A DNA stretch of 64,000 nucleotides from an uncultured Rhodospirillaceae bacterium (GTDB lineage Bacteria; Pseudomonadota; Alphaproteobacteria; Reyranellales; Reyranellaceae). Under the pieces are notes generated by a model. It was not told the origin of the DNA and made no database searches. It worked only from the letters and a program-made list of their open reading frames with translations. Both the position numbers and the translations under genes were made by a program. Where the stretch lies: NCBI GenBank assembly GCA_945952105.1, contig CAMFGZ010000005.1, forward strand, positions 62,001 through 126,000, written 5' to 3'. The first letter of the stretch is position 1; each line of letters begins with the position of its first letter. Positions 49,599 through 58,495 of the stretch are shown here, in pieces.

Positions 49599-50324
49599 AT
49601 GGCCAAACGCGCCGCACGCCGAGCCAAGCTGCACGCCATCGACAGCGCCCGTATTCACAACGTCGTTTTCGACCAAGCTCCGGCCAATAACCGAGATCAG
49701 AGCTACATCAAGAAAGTCAGGCCCCGCAGCGACAACCAACGGGTCCTTATGGAGGCGATCGAGACCAAACCGCTGACCGTGGCGCTGGGACCGGCCGGTA
49801 CCGGCAAGACCTATCTCGCGATCGCCGCCGCCGTGGAAGCCCTGGAAAGCGGGACCGTCTCGCGCATCGTGCTGTCGCGGCCGGCCGTCGAGGCCGGCGA
49901 GAATCTCGGATTCCTGCCCGGCGACATGCGCGAGAAGCTCGACCCCTACCTGCGCCCGCTATGGGATGCCCTCAACGACCGGCTGGGGCCCAAGCGTCTC
50001 AGCCAGAACCTCGAGGACGGCACGATCGAAATTGCGCCCGTTGCCTTCATGCGCGGCCGCACGCTCAACAACGCCTTCGTCCTGATCGACGAGGCGCAGA
50101 ACTGCACCTACGGCCAGCTCAAGATGCTGCTGACGCGGCTGGGCTGGCACTCGACCATGGTCATGACCGGCGATCCGGACCAGACCGACCTGCTGCCGGA
50201 ACTGTCCGGTCTGGCCGCGATCGGGACCAAGCTGGAGGGGCTCGACGACGTCGCCGTCGTCCGCCTGACACAGCAGGACGTGGTTCGTCACCCGCTGGTC
50301 GGACGCATGCTGTCGGTGCTTTGA
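49599..50324 (+). CDS. PhoH-family ATPase
   Basis: A 241-residue cytoplasmic ATPase of the PhoH family. Walker A is GPAGTGKT at residues 64-71; Walker B is FVLIDEAQN near residue 160; the following VMTGDPDQTDLL is the sensor region. No KH or PIN domain is fused. Relatives are linked to RNA metabolism and phosphate stress, with weak evidence. ATG 49599 has a CCGGAG site. It may be controlled by the structured leader upstream. Confidence 0.92.
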   Translation: MAKRAARRAKLHAIDSARIHNVVFDQAPANNRDQSYIKKVRPRSDNQRVLMEAIETKPLTVALGPAGTGKTYLAIAAAVEALESGTVSRIVLSRPAVEAGENLGFLPGDMREKLDPYLRPLWDALNDRLGPKRLSQNLEDGTIEIAPVAFMRGRTLNNAFVLIDEAQNCTYGQLKMLLTRLGWHSTMVMTGDPDQTDLLPELSGLAAIGTKLEGLDDVAVVRLTQQDVVRHPLVGRMLSVL

Positions 50325-50606
50325 AGCCACCGAACTTATCCACACATCGAAGCGCGCCAGCCAAATGGGTCGAAACGGGAACAAAAAGGAGCGCCAGCCT
50401 TTTCTGACTTGAGGCCAGATGGCTAAAAGAGACGTCGATACAATGCGTTAACAGAGGGGTGGCAGGCGACTGCCACCCCTCCTACATTGAGTCAATACAG
50501 TGACTCTCCGCGCATCTCCGAAGCGCATGGGACTTCTTCACAGACTTCCCCACATGCCGCCGACTGGCTTGTGCGGGGATGCTCCGGACACCATTCTCCG
50601 CCTCCC
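50325..50606. other. Intergenic region with 11-bp hairpin before uvrC
   Basis: This gap contains a perfect 11-bp hairpin GAGGGGTGGCA/TGCCACCCCTC (50454-50464 with 50471-50481) without a T-run, and one isolated DnaA-box-like TTATCCACA (50336-50344). The uvrC frame is open back to a TTG at 50487, but codon content before 50607 is poor. No other gene is seen. Confidence 0.6.
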
Positions 50607-52493
50607 GTGACCGACGAAACCGACATCGACCAGCCCACCAGCGAAGGCTCCCTTGCCGACGGCATGCGGATCATCGCCGACTTCGTGCGGACCCTGCCGC
50701 GCAAGCCCGGCGTCTATCGCATGATCTCGGCCGAGGGCGAGGTGCTGTATGTCGGCAAGGCGCGCTCGCTGCGCAGCCGCGTTGCCGCCTACACCCAGCC
50801 GACCCGGCTCGCCGCGCGCCTGATCCGCATGGTCTCGGCCACGCGCACCATGGAATTCGCCGTCACCGACAGCGAGGCCGAGGCGCTGCTCCTCGAAAAC
50901 AACCTGATCAAGCGCTTCCGGCCGCGCTTCAACGTGCTGCTGCGCGACGACAAGTCGTTCCCCTACATCGTGATCCGCCGCGACACCGACTGGCCGCAGC
51001 TCGCCAAGCATCGCGGCACGCGCGAGCCGGCCAACGAGTATTTCGGGCCGTTCGCCTCGGCCACGGCGGTCAACCGCACGCTCTACGCCCTGCAGCGCGC
51101 CTTCCCGCTGCGCTCCTGTTCGGACGGCGTCTTCTCGACCCGCACACGGCCCTGCCTGCAGTACCAGATCAAGCGCTGCACGGCGCCCTGTGTCGGCCGC
51201 ATCGAGAAGCCCGAATACGATGCCATCGTGGAGGACGTGCGCGGCTTCCTGGGCGGCCGCAATCGCGAAATCCAGCAGACCCTGTCGAAGCGCATGGAGC
51301 AGGCTTCGGCCAACCTCGAATTCGAGAGCGCGGCTATCCTGCGCGACCGCATTCGAGCCCTGGCCCACATCACTTCGCACCAGTCGATCAGCCTGCCGTC
51401 GATCGACGAGGCCGACATCTTCGCCGCCCACGCCGACAGCGGGCAGATCTGCATACAAGTCTTCTTCCTGCGTGCCGGCCAGAACCTCGGCAACCGCGCC
51501 TATTTCCCGAGCCATGGACGCGACCTCGACGAGCCCCAGGTGCTGGAAGCCTTCATGGGTCAGTTCTACGAAGCCCGGCAGGCGCCGAAGCTGGTCCTGA
51601 CCAGCCATGACATTCCCGAGCGCGAGCTGATGGAAAACGCGCTCGCTCTGTCGGCCGGCCACAAGGTCGAAATCCGCCAGCCCAAGCGCGGCGACCAGAA
51701 GGACGTGCTCGACCAGGCGGTGAACAATGCGCGCGAGGCCCTGGCGCGACGCATGGCCGAACGCGGCACGCAGCGCACGCTGCTCGAAGGCGTGGCACGG
51801 GTGTTCGGCCTCGATGCGCCGCCCGAGCGGATCGAGGTCTACGACAACAGCCACATCCAGGGCACGGCGGCGATCGGCGCGATGATCGTGGCCGGCCCGG
51901 AAGGCTTCAACAAGAACGCCTACCGCAAGTTCAACATCAAGACCGAGGGCGCCGCCGGCGACGACTTCGCGATGATGCGCGAGGTGATGACCCGCCGGTT
52001 CGGCCGCGCGCTGAAGGAGAACCCCGAGCGCGACGACGAGCATTGGCCCGACCTGCTGTTGATCGACGGCGGCCAGGGCCAGCTCGAAGCAGTGCGTCAG
52101 GTGATGAACGAGCTCGGCCTCGAGGACATCGCCCTCGTCGGCATCGCCAAGGGCCCCGACCGCGATGCGGGCCGCGAGCGCTTCTTCATGACCGGCAGGC
52201 AGCCCTTCTCGCTCGAACCGCGCGATCCAGTTCTCTATTTCCTGCAGCGCCTCAGGGACGAGGCCCATCGCTTCGCGATCGGCACGCACCGCACACGCCG
52301 CGCCGCCGACCTGACACGCTCGGCGCTCGACGAGGTGCCGGGTATCGGCGCCGGGCGCAAACGCGCGTTGCTCAATCATTTCGGCAGCGCCCGTGCGGTA
52401 TCGGGCGCCACCCTCGAGGACATCAAGTCGGTGCCGGGAATCTCCAGCGCCCTCGCCCAGAAAATCCATGACCACTTCCGGGGCGGCCGGTAA
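50607..52493 (+). CDS. uvrC: Excinuclease ABC subunit C
   Basis: The nuclease of nucleotide-excision repair, making both cuts around a lesion. 628 residues from GTG 50607. The GIY-YIG domain has GVYRM at 35-39 and LYVGKA at 47-52; a UVR motif follows (ASANLEFESAAILRDRI, near 235), then the RNase H-like domain (EVYDNSHIQG; LLIDGGQGQL) and two HhH motifs at the end (VPGIGAGRKRALL). The start is chosen because GTG 50607 gives a standard N-terminus; a TTG at 50487 would add 40 residues. Confidence 0.96.
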   Translation: MTDETDIDQPTSEGSLADGMRIIADFVRTLPRKPGVYRMISAEGEVLYVGKARSLRSRVAAYTQPTRLAARLIRMVSATRTMEFAVTDSEAEALLLENNLIKRFRPRFNVLLRDDKSFPYIVIRRDTDWPQLAKHRGTREPANEYFGPFASATAVNRTLYALQRAFPLRSCSDGVFSTRTRPCLQYQIKRCTAPCVGRIEKPEYDAIVEDVRGFLGGRNREIQQTLSKRMEQASANLEFESAAILRDRIRALAHITSHQSISLPSIDEADIFAAHADSGQICIQVFFLRAGQNLGNRAYFPSHGRDLDEPQVLEAFMGQFYEARQAPKLVLTSHDIPERELMENALALSAGHKVEIRQPKRGDQKDVLDQAVNNAREALARRMAERGTQRTLLEGVARVFGLDAPPERIEVYDNSHIQGTAAIGAMIVAGPEGFNKNAYRKFNIKTEGAAGDDFAMMREVMTRRFGRALKENPERDDEHWPDLLLIDGGQGQLEAVRQVMNELGLEDIALVGIAKGPDRDAGRERFFMTGRQPFSLEPRDPVLYFLQRLRDEAHRFAIGTHRTRRAADLTRSALDEVPGIGAGRKRALLNHFGSARAVSGATLEDIKSVPGISSALAQKIHDHFRGGR

Positions 52494-52503
52494 GGTCGGG
52501 GCG

Positions 52504-53079
52504 ATGCTGTTCAATCTTCCCAACATGCTCACCCTGTCGCGCATCGTCGCGATTCCGCTCGTGGTCGCCTGCTTCTGGCTCGACCGCGGCTGGGCGCAGT
52601 GGTTCTCGATGGCGCTGTTCGTGGCCGCCGCCGTCACCGACTGGTTCGACGGTTATTTCGCGCGTCGCTATCACCAGATTTCGCGCTTCGGCCGCTTCCT
52701 CGACCCGATCGCCGACAAGCTGCTGGTCGCCGCCGCGCTGGTCATGCTGGTCGACAACGGCACCCTGACGGGCGTGAACGTGCTGGCGGCCCTCATCATC
52801 CTGGCGCGCGAGATCCTGGTCTCGGGCCTGCGCGAATTCCTCGCCGAACTGCGGGTCGGCCTGCCGGTCAGCGCGCTCGCCAAGTGGAAGACCGGCGTGC
52901 AGATGGTTGCCATTGCGGCGTTGCTGGTCGGCGACGCCGCGGCGCACTGGGTGACGCAGGCCGGCATCGTGCTGATCTGGATCGCCGCCGCGCTCACCCT
53001 CATCACCGGCTACGACTACCTCCGCACCGGCCTGCGCCACATGGCCGAGGATGCGCCCACGACGGGTGGCCAGAAGTGA
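52504..53079 (+). CDS. pgsA: CDP-diacylglycerol--glycerol-3-phosphate 3-phosphatidyltransferase
   Basis: Makes phosphatidylglycerol phosphate, the precursor of phosphatidylglycerol and cardiolipin, in the inner membrane. 191 residues with several membrane helices. The CDP-alcohol transferase motif is present as DWFDGYFARR...GRFLDPIADK (D-x2-DG-x2-AR-x8-G-x3-D-x3-D). ATG 52504 follows uvrC by 10 bases; the stop overlaps moaD's GTG by 3 bases, so uvrC-pgsA-moaD-moaE is one operon. Confidence 0.96.
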   Translation: MLFNLPNMLTLSRIVAIPLVVACFWLDRGWAQWFSMALFVAAAVTDWFDGYFARRYHQISRFGRFLDPIADKLLVAAALVMLVDNGTLTGVNVLAALIILAREILVSGLREFLAELRVGLPVSALAKWKTGVQMVAIAALLVGDAAAHWVTQAGIVLIWIAAALTLITGYDYLRTGLRHMAEDAPTTGGQK

Positions 53080-53327
53080 AGGTCCGCTACTTCGCGTGGA
53101 TGAAGAAGACCGTCGGTGTGCCGGAGGAAGAGGTCACGCTGCCCGAAGGCATCGACACGGTCGGCGATCTCGTCGCCTGGCTGCGCGGCCGCAGCGCCGG
53201 CCATGCAGAGGCTTTGGCGGAAGGTGCGGCGTTCGGCGCCGCCGTCGACCAGCGCACGGCCACCTTCGACGTGAAGCTCGCGGGCGCGCGCGAAGTCGCG
53301 TTCTTCCCGCCCTTCACCGGCGGCTGA
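53076..53327 (+). CDS. moaD: Molybdopterin synthase sulfur carrier subunit
   Basis: An 83-residue ubiquitin-fold protein that carries sulfur as a thiocarboxylate on its C-terminal Gly-Gly (FFPPFTGG) for making molybdopterin. It begins KVRYFAWMKKTVG from GTG 53076. It is coupled to pgsA and followed by moaE after 4 bases. The molybdenum hydroxylase of the 30-33 kb operon depends on this cofactor. Confidence 0.95.
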   Translation: MKVRYFAWMKKTVGVPEEEVTLPEGIDTVGDLVAWLRGRSAGHAEALAEGAAFGAAVDQRTATFDVKLAGAREVAFFPPFTGG

Positions 53328-53331
53328 CGCC

Positions 53332-53802
53332 ATGACGGTGCGCGTCCAGGAAGCCGACTTCGACGTCGGCGCGGAACTCGCCCGCCTCACCGACGGCAAC
53401 AAGCGCATCGGCGGGCTCGCAATCTTCGTCGGGCTCGTGCGCGAGATGCATGTGCGCGAGGGCTATCATCGCGACCGGGTCGATGCGCTGACGCTCGAAC
53501 ATTATCCCGGCATGACCGAGCGTGCGCTGGAGGAGATCGAGGCCGAGGCGCAGAAGCGCTGGCCGCTCGAAGCGACGCTGATCGTGCATCGCTACGGCCG
53601 CATGGAGCCGGGCGAACGCATCGTGATGGTGGCCGTCGGCTCGCCGCACCGGGAGGCCGCCTTCGAGGCCTGCGAATTCCTGGTCGACTGGCTGAAGACC
53701 AAGGCGCCGTTCTGGAAGCTCGAGGAAACGCCCAAGGGCGACCAATGGGTCGGCGCGCATCAGGACGACGACACGGCAGCGGCACGCTGGGAGAAGAAGT
53801 AA
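53332..53802 (+). CDS. moaE: Molybdopterin synthase catalytic subunit
   Basis: A 156-residue large subunit of molybdopterin synthase, converting cyclic pyranopterin monophosphate to molybdopterin with MoaD. Recognised from GGLAIFVGLVREMH, LTLEHYPGMTERALEEI, and IVHRYGRMEPGERIVMVAVGSPHREAAF (split), which includes the conserved HR and basic pocket. It ends the uvrC operon and faces the thi operon, whose ThiF may also activate MoaD. Confidence 0.96.
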   Translation: MTVRVQEADFDVGAELARLTDGNKRIGGLAIFVGLVREMHVREGYHRDRVDALTLEHYPGMTERALEEIEAEAQKRWPLEATLIVHRYGRMEPGERIVMVAVGSPHREAAFEACEFLVDWLKTKAPFWKLEETPKGDQWVGAHQDDDTAAARWEKK

Positions 53803-53835
53803 GTCCCGTCGTCTCGTGCATGGTCGCGGTCGCAA

Positions 53836-54795
53836 CTACCCCAGCGCCACCAGCGCGAGGTTCGTGACGCCGCGCTCGCGCAGGCGGTCCGCCGCCATCA
53901 ATGCCCGCTGGCCGCTGCGGCAGGCCAGCACGACGCGGCCATCGGGCGTGCCGAGTTCGTCGATTGTGTCGACGACCAACCGTCGCGCGCCGGCGAAGGG
54001 CGAGACCGGCGCTTCGTCGAGGCCGCGCAGGTCGACGACGATATCGTCGGAGCGGACCTGGTCGGGCGCGATGAACGCCACCTGTTCCTCGGGCTCGGGG
54101 CTGCCGGCGAAGGCGAAGCCGCCGAAGGCCACGCGCCTGGCATCGAAGGTGACGACGCGGCCGAGCACCGAGGGCTCGAGCCCCAGCAGGTGATGCAGCG
54201 TGAGATGCGCCTGCAGGCTGCCCAGCATCGCGACCGCAGTGCCGATCACGCCGACCGTGGCGCAGGTGCCGCCATCCACCGAGACTTCGGGGAACACCGC
54301 GCGATAGCTCGGGCCGCCGCCGCAGAAGCCCCCGGCATAGCCGGTCATGCCGACCACCGAGGCGCTGATCAGCGGCTTGGCAGTCGCGTGACAGACGTCG
54401 CTCAGCATGTAGGTGACGGCGAAACTGTCGGCGGCATCGACCACGATGTCGGCCGCCGCCACGAGCTGCGCCGCGTTCTGCGGGGTCAGGCGCTCCGGCA
54501 CCGTGTCGATGCGGACATGGGGATTGAACCGCTGCAGGGTCGCGCGCGCCGCCTCGACCTTTAGCTTGCCGATGTCCGGCATGCCGTAGAGCGGCTGGCG
54601 ATGCAGGTTCGTTTCCTCGACCGTGTCGTGATCGACGATCGTGAGATGGCCGACGCCGGCGCCGCCGAGATACTGCAGCACCGGGCAACCGAGGCCGCCC
54701 GCGCCGACCACCAGCACCGAGGCGGCGGCAAGACGCGCCTGCCCCGCGTCGCCGATCTCGGGCAGCACGGCCTGGCGGGCATAGCGATTGGTCAC
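53836..54795 (-). CDS. ThiF/MoeB-type adenylyltransferase with C-terminal rhodanese domain
   Basis: A 319-residue enzyme that adenylates the C-terminal Gly of ThiS or MoaD. The N-terminal RYARQAVLPEIG and nucleotide motif VVGAGGLGCPVLQYL (near 29) are typical; the active Cys is in GGTCATVGVIG. The first zinc-binding C-x2-C of MoeB is replaced by Ser/Ala (PSYRAVF). The last 70 residues form a short rhodanese domain with the loop ACRSGQR. The start is GTG 54795, overlapping the thiE stop by 4 bases. Confidence 0.9.
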   Translation of the reverse strand: MTNRYARQAVLPEIGDAGQARLAAASVLVVGAGGLGCPVLQYLGGAGVGHLTIVDHDTVEETNLHRQPLYGMPDIGKLKVEAARATLQRFNPHVRIDTVPERLTPQNAAQLVAAADIVVDAADSFAVTYMLSDVCHATAKPLISASVVGMTGYAGGFCGGGPSYRAVFPEVSVDGGTCATVGVIGTAVAMLGSLQAHLTLHHLLGLEPSVLGRVVTFDARRVAFGGFAFAGSPEPEEQVAFIAPDQVRSDDIVVDLRGLDEAPVSPFAGARRLVVDTIDELGTPDGRVVLACRSGQRALMAADRLRERGVTNLALVALG

Positions 54796-55391
54796 GACTT
54801 CCTCGTCGCGGCGATCCAGTCCTTGGCCTGGCCGACCGGATCGGCGTTGTTCACGATGTCGCCCACGACCGAGACAATGTCGGCGCCCGACTTCAGGCAG
54901 AGCAGCGCGCGCTCCAGCGTGAGGCCGCCGATCGCGACCAGCGGCTTGTCTCCGATCAGCTTCTTCCATTCGGCGAGACGCTCGGTGCCCTGCGGCGCCC
55001 ACGGCATCTGCTTCAGCACGGTCGGCCAGATCGGTCCCAGGGCGACATAGTCGGGATCGATGGCGAGACCCTTGTCGAGTTCGGCATGGTCGTGCGTGCT
55101 GACGCCGATCCTGATGCCGGCGCGACGCACTGCCTTCACGTCGGCGTCGACCAGATCCTCCTGGCCGAGATGGACCCAGGCGCAGCCTTCGTCGATTGCG
55201 ACCTGCCAGTAGTCGTTCACGATCAGGTTGGCACCATGCTGGTCGCAGATGGCCTTGGCCTCGCGAACCTGCCGGCGGATCTCATCCTCGGGCTGGTCCT
55301 TGATGCGCAGCTGGATGAGCTTGGTGCCGACGGGCACCAGCTTCTGCACCCAACCGGAATTGGGCACCACCGGATAGAAAGGATCGAGCAT
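54792..55391 (-). CDS. thiE: Thiamine phosphate synthase
   Basis: Joins HMP-pyrophosphate and thiazole phosphate to thiamine phosphate. 199 residues, TIM barrel. Recognised from LIQLRIKD, NDYWQVAIDEGCAWVHLGQEDL (split), the DYVALGPIWPT phosphate region and VAIGGLTLERA. The diphosphate site Ser/Thr is in IGVSTHD. It starts 3 bases after thiG. Belongs to the riboswitch-controlled thi operon. Confidence 0.94.
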   Translation of the reverse strand: MLDPFYPVVPNSGWVQKLVPVGTKLIQLRIKDQPEDEIRRQVREAKAICDQHGANLIVNDYWQVAIDEGCAWVHLGQEDLVDADVKAVRRAGIRIGVSTHDHAELDKGLAIDPDYVALGPIWPTVLKQMPWAPQGTERLAEWKKLIGDKPLVAIGGLTLERALLCLKSGADIVSVVGDIVNNADPVGQAKDWIAATRKS

Positions 55392-55394
55392 CTC

Positions 55395-56180
55395 TCAGTC
55401 TCCAAGGGCCGCTTTGCCGATCACCGGCGTCGACGGCACGGCCATGTCGCGCGGCTCCATCGGGCGGGCACGGTAAGCAGCACGGCCGGCTTCGACGCCG
55501 AGGGCAAAGGCCCGCGCCATCTCGACCGGATCGCCCGCTTCGGCGACCGCCGTGTTGAGCAGCACCGCGTCGTAGCCCAGCTCCATTGCCGCCGCGGCAT
55601 GCGAGGGCACACCCAGTCCGGCATCGACCACCAGCGGGATGTCGGGAAAGTGCGCGCGCATCGAGCGCAGGCCATAGACGTTGTTGAGGCCGCGCGCCGA
55701 ACCGATGGGCGCACCCCACGGCATCAGCACCCGGCAGCCGGCTTCGACCAGCCGCTCCGCGACGACGAGATCCTCGGTCGTGTAGGGAAACACCTCGAAC
55801 CCGTCCTCGCTGAGGATGCGCGCGGCTTCGACCAGGCCGAACACGTCGGGCTGCAAGGTGTCGGCCTCGCCGATCACTTCGAGCTTGATCCACGGCGTGT
55901 CGAACAGCTCGCGGGCCATGTGGGCGGTCGTCACCGCTTCCTTCACCGAATGGCAGCCGGCGGTGTTGGGCAGCACGCGCACGCCCATCGACTGGATGAG
56001 CGACCAGAAGGCCTGGCCGGCCTTGCCCGCCCCGCTCTCGCGGCGCAGCGAGACCGTCACGACCTCGGCGCCCGACGCCTTGACCGCGCGTTCGAGGACC
56101 GCCGGCGAGGGATAGCGCGACGTGCCGAGCAACAGCCGCGATTTCAACTCCACGCCATAGAAGGACGACGAAGACGACAT
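55395..56180 (-). CDS. thiG: Thiazole synthase
   Basis: Makes the thiazole phosphate of thiamine from DXP, the ThiS thiocarboxylate and dehydroglycine. 261 residues, TIM barrel. Recognised from [13 protein letters not shown], the Schiff-base Lys in [23 protein letters not shown] and [19 protein letters not shown] (split). Spaced 7 bases from thiS. Dehydroglycine should come from glycine via ThiO, whose gene starts the operon. Confidence 0.96.
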   Translation of the reverse strand: MSSSSSFYGVELKSRLLLGTSRYPSPAVLERAVKASGAEVVTVSLRRESGAGKAGQAFWSLIQSMGVRVLPNTAGCHSVKEAVTTAHMARELFDTPWIKLEVIGEADTLQPDVFGLVEAARILSEDGFEVFPYTTEDLVVAERLVEAGCRVLMPWGAPIGSARGLNNVYGLRSMRAHFPDIPLVVDAGLGVPSHAAAAMELGYDAVLLNTAVAEAGDPVEMARAFALGVEAGRAAYRARPMEPRDMAVPSTPVIGKAALGD

Positions 56181-56187
56181 CGGAGCC

Positions 56188-56385
56188 CTAGCCTCCCTGC
56201 ATCGGCGCGACGACCTCGATCTTGTCGCCGTCGGCCAACTCGGTGCGCGGCCGCGCGGCGGCGGCGACGAAGCGGCCGTTCACCGCCGTCGCGATCTTGC
56301 GGCCACCGAAGCCAAGCGAGTCCAGTGCCGCAGCCAGCGTGCCGGGCGCGACTTCATGCATGTCGTCGTTCAGGAATATCCGCAT
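56188..56385 (-). CDS. thiS: Thiamine biosynthesis sulfur carrier protein
   Basis: A 65-residue ubiquitin-fold sulfur carrier that ends in the required Gly-Gly (APMQGG). ATG 56385 gives MRIFLNDD. Its start lies inside the last 32 bases of thiO in another frame, so translation is coupled. Confidence 0.94.
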   Translation of the reverse strand: MRIFLNDDMHEVAPGTLAAALDSLGFGGRKIATAVNGRFVAAAARPRTELADGDKIEVVAPMQGG

Positions 56386-57358
56386 CTCTCGTCTCCAGAA
56401 GAACGGCATCGGCGACTTGCCGCGCCAGCCAGGGCGCGAGCAGGAAACCATGCCGGAAAAGACCGTTGGCGTGCAGCACGCGGCCCTTGCGTCGCACGCA
56501 CGGCAGGTTGTCGGGAAAGGTCGGCCGCAGGTCGGCGCCCAGCTCGACGATCTCGGCCTCGCCGAAGGCCGGGTGCAGCGTATAGGCCGCGTTCAACAGC
56601 TCGACCGCCGAGCGCACACTGACGGCGCGGCGCTCCTCGCTCTCGATCATGGTGGCGCCGATCATGAAGATGCCGTCGCCACGCGGCACGATGTAGAGCG
56701 GGATGCGCGGATGGAGCATGCGCACCGGCCGCGCCAGCGACACGTCGTGGGTGAGCACGACGATCATCTCCCCGCGCACGCCGCGCAGGTCGGACAGCTC
56801 GTCGCGCGCGGCCAGGCCGCGGCAATCGACGACGAAGTCCGAAGCGACATCGGACGGCTTCACGTCCACGCCGAAACGGATCGGAACGCCGCGCGCTTCG
56901 AGACCGGCCGCCAGCGCCGCCAGCGCCTTGCGCGGTTCGAGATGGGCTTCGTCGGGAAAGAACAGCGCGCGGCGGAAGCGGCCGGCGAGATCGGGTTCGA
57001 GCGCGGCGATACCATCGCCATCGAGCCATTCGTGCCGCTCGGTCCTTGCGGCGAAGCGCGTGAGGTCGGCCGCATCGCGGGCCGGCGCGACCACAAGGCT
57101 GCCCTTCGAGACGGTGCCCGGAAAATGCTCGCGCCACCAGTCGATCGAGGGTTCGCCCAGCCGCGCCACGATCTCGTCGGTCGTCGCGCGTTCGCACCAC
57201 GGCGCCAGCATGCCGCCCGCCATCCAGGAGCAGGCGCTTTCGCCCAGAAGGGCAGCGCGCTCCAGCACCTCGACGGCGATGCCGCGATCGGCAAGCTCGG
57301 TCGCGCAGGCCAGACCTGCAACGCCAGCTCCGATGATTGATACGACAGGACGATCCAA
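56354..57358 (-). CDS. thiO: FAD-dependent glycine oxidase
   Basis: Oxidises glycine to dehydroglycine for thiazole formation (aerobic route). 334 residues. The FAD motif VSIIGAGVAGLACATELADRG is near residue 6 (GAGVAG), and the ThiO-type blocks SWMAGGMLAPWCE and MIGATMIESEE are present. The start is TTG 57358, seven bases after GGGAG; upstream ATGs at 57385 and 57403 lie inside the riboswitch and are not used in my view. It is the first gene of the operon. Confidence 0.92.
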   Translation of the reverse strand: MDRPVVSIIGAGVAGLACATELADRGIAVEVLERAALLGESACSWMAGGMLAPWCERATTDEIVARLGEPSIDWWREHFPGTVSKGSLVVAPARDAADLTRFAARTERHEWLDGDGIAALEPDLAGRFRRALFFPDEAHLEPRKALAALAAGLEARGVPIRFGVDVKPSDVASDFVVDCRGLAARDELSDLRGVRGEMIVVLTHDVSLARPVRMLHPRIPLYIVPRGDGIFMIGATMIESEERRAVSVRSAVELLNAAYTLHPAFGEAEIVELGADLRPTFPDNLPCVRRKGRVLHANGLFRHGFLLAPWLARQVADAVLLETRDADIPERRHA

Positions 57359-57365
57359 CGTTAGC

Positions 57366-57465
57366 TCCCGTTCCTTCGCCGGCATGACCCGGATCAGGTT
57401 CAAAGGGTTCAGCCGCTAAGGCTGTCTCAGCCCGTCTCCCGCAGGAAGATCAGGCACCCCTCGGA
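57366..57465 (-). promoter_or_regulatory. TPP riboswitch (thi box)
   Basis: On the minus strand the leader contains TCCGAGGGGTGCC, then GGCTGAGA, then ACCCTTTGAACCTGATC and CCGGGTCATGCCGGCGAAGG: the conserved pyrimidine- and pyrophosphate-sensing parts of the TPP aptamer. The closing stem pairs TCCG with CGGGA. The thiO ribosome-binding site (GGGAG) overlaps the 3' side of that stem, so control at translation start is likely. Confidence 0.95.
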
Positions 57466-57512
57466 CGCCATCGAGAAAAGGGGATTGCCGGCCCCTATGT
57501 CAAGCCATCCGG

Positions 57513-58445
57513 TCAGGCCGCCAGGGACGACGCCGGCGTCATCAGGTGCGTGGCCTCGCCGAAGCCCTCGCTGTCGGGCTCGCGCACCAGCTTCTGGAAG
57601 TCGGCCATCAGGGTCTTGGCGACGGGGCCGGCCTGGAAGTTATGCTGGTCGATCGAACCGACCGGCACGATCTCGGCGGCGCTGCCGCAAAGGAAGACCT
57701 CACTGGCCTGCGCCAACTCCTCCGGCATCACGTCGCGCTCCTCGACCGTCCAGCCGCGCTTCCTCGCCATGCCCATCACCGCGCGACGCGTGATGCCGTC
57801 GAGGAAATTGTGCGGCGTCGGCGTCACGAGCCGCCCGTCGATCACCAGGAAGATGTTGGCGCCGGTCGTCTCGGCGATGCGGCCCTCCCAGTCGAGCATC
57901 AGCGCATCGTCGAAGCCGGCCTTCAGCGCACGGTCCTTCTCGATGCCGCAGATCACGTACAAGCCCGCCACCTTGGCATGGCCGGGCGCCGTCTCCGGCG
58001 AAGGGCGGCGGTATTTCGCCAGGGTGACGTTAATGCCGGCGTCGCGCGCCTGCACCGACAGGCGGCCTTCCTGCGCCCAGGGGGCGATGGCGAGATGGAC
58101 CGTGGTGCCGATCGCCGACACGCCCAGCACCTCCGAACCGCGCCAGGCGATGGGCCGGATGTAGCCGGCGCTCAGATTGTTGGCCTTCACGACGGCGCGG
58201 GTCGCCTCGTCGATCTGTTCGCGCGACCAGGGCAGGTCGTAGTCGAGCAGGTTGGCCGAGCGGATCAGGCGCGCGCTGTGCGCGGCGAGGCGGAAGACGC
58301 GGCCGTCGTAGATACGCTCGCCCTCGAAGACGGCCGAGCCGTAATGCAGCGCATGGGTCAGCACATGCATGCGGCTTTCGCGCCACGGCACCAGCTTGCC
58401 GTCCAGCCAGATGAAGCCGTCGCGGTCATCCATCGTTAAGGACAT
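57513..58445 (-). CDS. ilvE: Class IV branched-chain-amino-acid aminotransferase
   Basis: A 310-residue PLP enzyme that exchanges amino groups between branched-chain amino acids and glutamate. Recognised from LHYGSAVFEGERIYDG, the PLP Lys in GHAKVAGLYV, EIAETTGANIFLV-type block and ITRRAVMGMA. ATG 58445 follows GGAAGGGGG. A second aminotransferase of the same reaction but another subgroup is at 61953-63050. A promoter with two palindromes lies upstream. Confidence 0.93.
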   Translation of the reverse strand: MSLTMDDRDGFIWLDGKLVPWRESRMHVLTHALHYGSAVFEGERIYDGRVFRLAAHSARLIRSANLLDYDLPWSREQIDEATRAVVKANNLSAGYIRPIAWRGSEVLGVSAIGTTVHLAIAPWAQEGRLSVQARDAGINVTLAKYRRPSPETAPGHAKVAGLYVICGIEKDRALKAGFDDALMLDWEGRIAETTGANIFLVIDGRLVTPTPHNFLDGITRRAVMGMARKRGWTVEERDVMPEELAQASEVFLCGSAAEIVPVGSIDQHNFQAGPVAKTLMADFQKLVREPDSEGFGEATHLMTPASSLAA

Positions 58446-58495
58446 TGCGATATCCCCCTTCCTTTGATTCCGATCAGGTCCTTGCGGGCAGTTAA

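Noticed and set aside
50336..50344. DnaA box TTATCCACA near uvrC as a replication origin
   Set aside because: A single box without a cluster, AT-rich unwinding region or origin-linked genes. Chance occurrence is likely.
50538..52637. A 699-codon minus-strand frame opposite uvrC
   Set aside because: Shadow of uvrC; low-complexity His/Arg/Ala/Val content and no domain.
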